NCBI RefSeq assembly: GCF_014696135.1
Contig: NZ_JACJPP010000006.1
Coordinates: forward strand, 111,261 to 175,260
Origin: Nodosilinea sp. FACHB-141
GTDB lineage: Bacteria > Cyanobacteriota > Cyanobacteriia > Phormidesmidales > Phormidesmidaceae
Length of the DNA: 64,000 bases
Direction of reading: 5' to 3'
Positions within the stretch are counted from its first letter, which is position 1. Every line of letters begins with the position of its first letter. Position numbers and translations under genes: made by a program. Below the pieces are notes generated by a model. It did not search any database, had not been told where the DNA came from, and saw nothing but the letters and a program-made list of their open reading frames with translations. Shown here in pieces: positions 62,632 to 64,000 of the stretch.

Positions 62632-63483
62632 AATTCAATCCATCATTGGGGTACACATCGTAATCTCAGATGACTGCTAGAAAATCTCTAGAATCATTCA
62701 ATGCTCCTTGTCTCCCACTCTACCTAGTGGATAGAGGAAGGGTTTAGAGACAATTTAGCTTAATCTAAATTTTATTATAGTTATCAATATATCAACTGAC
62801 TCACAATCTTAGAGCCAATATCTAATGAAAAATGTTGTCAACCAGAGTTGTGCTATCCAGCCTATCAACCCATCGTTGTATGGCAAGCGCAACTCACTTT
62901 AGAAGATCTAATACTTCGAAGAAGGGGTGTTGCCAGCGCAATCGCTGAGACTAGCAACAGTACAGAGGATGGTTTGCTCCTATGGTCCTATGAATGGTGA
63001 TTTGACTGAACTGAGTTACTTGTCAAGAATGATGGAAAACGCGAGGGGTGGTAAGGGGTAGGCTGATTTGAATTTGGAAATAAATGTTCCAAGTGTCAAT
63101 CAGTGACATCAAGAATGTCGTAAAGCCTGACCGACCGGAAGGGACGAGGTGAGGGTTTAGAGAAAAACTTGGCTAAGAGTAAGGACCGCTCGATCGCTAC
63201 GCCCGTGTCCCTTCAGCAGGAGCGGGTTGGGGGAATAAAGAAGTGCGATCGCAATCTAAGCCCAAAGTGCTGTCGCTCCCCTTTCAAACGCAAAAGAGGG
63301 GCGGAGGTCTCAAGAGCATATGGCGCAAAGAGAACGAACAACCTGCCATGGATGCTACAGGCAATAATAATGAAACGCTACTCGCACTGGCTGTAGTAGT
63401 AGCCCTGCACCACTAGGGCTAGCTATTCAAGTTTAGAAAGCTGAGATTTATCCATGTGGAACTGGGTCATGATGAAGACCTGA

Positions 63484-63506
63484 ACGCGATGGGAACAGCA
63501 TCGCGT
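63484..63506. repeat. Hairpin ACGCGAT/ATCGCGT
   Basis: Perfect 7- to 8-bp stem with a 7-base loop, followed by GGTCTTTCCCTTTGC. It may be a terminator of an unseen transcript; position is about 350 bases before psbA. Confidence 0.4.
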
Positions 63507-63762
63507 GGTCTTTCCCTTTGCATTCAATCGAGCCTTCTCTAGCAAGGTCTGCGGCCCTTTTGCTTGCTTCAGCCCTACAACCTAGGCCTTCCCCCTTCAC
63601 TTATATAGAGCAACGTAGCAAGGAACGGAAGCGGCAGCCTGGGATACAGTGCGATCGCCACAACTTTCTGTAGTTGCTGCTGGAGTTACACCCTTGCTAG
63701 GGCGCTGGAACAAGAATGAGACAGCCTGTGCTGATTATCTCTCATGGCTCACTTAAAAGTTC

Positions 63763-63803
63763 TTTACAAACTGTAACAGTTGGGTTTAAGGTAGGGATAT
63801 ACA
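63763..63803 (+). promoter_or_regulatory. Possible psbA promoter
   Basis: TTTACA at 63763-63768 is the typical psbA -35 element. Candidates for the -10 element are TTAAGG at 63786 (17-base spacing, poor) and TATACA at 63798 (spacing too long). The leader would be 50-60 bases. Confidence 0.3.
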
Positions 63804-63859
63804 TACCTCGTCATCCCTTGCGGATGAATCAAATCCACCAACCTGCACTCATCTTTATC

Positions 63860-64000
63860 ATGACTACGACGTTACAAAGACAACAAACTGCCTCCCTGTG
63901 GGAGCAGTTTTGCCAGTGGGTGACCAGCACCGAGAACCGCCTGTATGTGGGCTGGTTCGGCGTGCTGATGATCCCCACCCTGCTAGCTGCGACCGCCTGC
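63860..64000 (+). CDS. psbA: Photosystem II D1 protein, 5' end
   Basis: The first 47 codons of psbA ([41 protein letters not shown]), cut by the window end. D1 is the photosystem II reaction-centre core that holds P680, pheophytin, QB and most of the manganese cluster ligands. The visible part covers the stromal N terminus and the start of the first membrane helix. Start ATG at 63860. Which D1 isoform it is cannot be told from this part. Confidence 0.97.
   Translation, partial: MTTTLQRQQTASLWEQFCQWVTSTENRLYVGWFGVLMIPTLLAATAC

Larger units (their letters stand above)
62632..63859. other. Gene-poor region upstream of psbA
   Basis: 1.2 kb. The abrB promoter must lie near 62640-62800, where the sequence is AT-rich. 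A hairpin ACGCGAT/ATCGCGT lies at 63484-63506. An open frame at 63169-63396 has unlikely composition and no family. The last 100 bases hold the psbA leader. Confidence 0.5.

Noticed and set aside
63169..63396. Protein of 75 residues upstream of psbA
   Set aside because: Composition is basic and irregular, with no ribosome site and no recognisable family.
1..64000. CRISPR arrays
   Set aside because: No run of regularly spaced direct repeats with unique spacers was seen; the CGCAC array and FG-GAP units do not have that structure.
20222..64000. Second copy of the tRNA-Ser 3' end as an attachment site
   Set aside because: I looked for GGGTTCGAATCCCTCC elsewhere and did not find it, so element boundaries are not proven.

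Overview
The window is cyanobacterial chromosome. It carries psaE, ndhO, the first 47 codons of psbA, a cyanobacterial AbrB regulator and a photosystem II assembly (PAP-type) operon, and GCGATCGC (HIP1-like) palindromes are frequent in the first 20 kb. Gene content and GC level suggest a filamentous Leptolyngbya/Nodosilinea-like lineage, but that is inference.

Positions 1-20 kb are an orderly core in which I see no broken gene: a MerA-like flavoprotein, rsmE, fur, an Fe-S photolyase, selO, gpmA, a histidine kinase of foreign look, a minus-strand PAP-type operon (two phycobiliprotein-like proteins, two V4R proteins, a small protein and an SpkG-like kinase), psaE, mutM (TTG start), ndhO, and an ECF sigma/anti-sigma pair.

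At 20.2 kb a tRNA-Ser(UGA) gene marks a sharp change. From 20.3 to 30.1 kb nearly every gene is broken by frameshifts, in-frame stops or truncation: an AP2-domain (homing-endonuclease type) remnant, a GspE-tail/cyclase fusion, nuclease remnants, a methyltransferase, pnuC, RNase HI, a NERD/UvrD helicase and a tyrosine recombinase tail. Only a secreted protein, nadR and one DNase-I-fold nuclease are intact. From 30.1 to 34.4 kb follow intact genes: a membrane protein, an HNH / PD-(D/E)XK nuclease pair and a transglutaminase-like membrane protein.

Positions 34.6-38.8 kb hold an intact plus-strand cobalt nitrile hydratase cluster: a CobW-type metallochaperone, a DUF1097 membrane protein, beta and alpha subunits, a small activator-like protein and a HupE-type metal importer. 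Then come a patatin-like protein split by an in-frame TGA, a umuDC deletion scar, a DUF1350 protein and an exported protein.

Positions 44-50 kb hold a compact run of small, mostly unrecognised genes downstream of a CGCAC-rich array, with a divergent DNA-binding-like gene and a candidate small RNA. Positions 50.9-61.8 kb are again decayed and repeat-rich: an FG-GAP/RTX surface protein gene built from 219-bp units and broken by a 121-bp deletion and a 1-bp insertion, a dsRBD plus degenerate RNase III-like protein in swapped domain order, an intact secreted AGE-family protein, a Ser/Thr kinase with an A9-tract frameshift, a lysozyme remnant, a transposase tail, an asparagine-synthase-like pseudogene and three copies of a diverged dispersed repeat. 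The window ends with an abrB operon, a 1.2-kb gene-poor stretch and the start of psbA.
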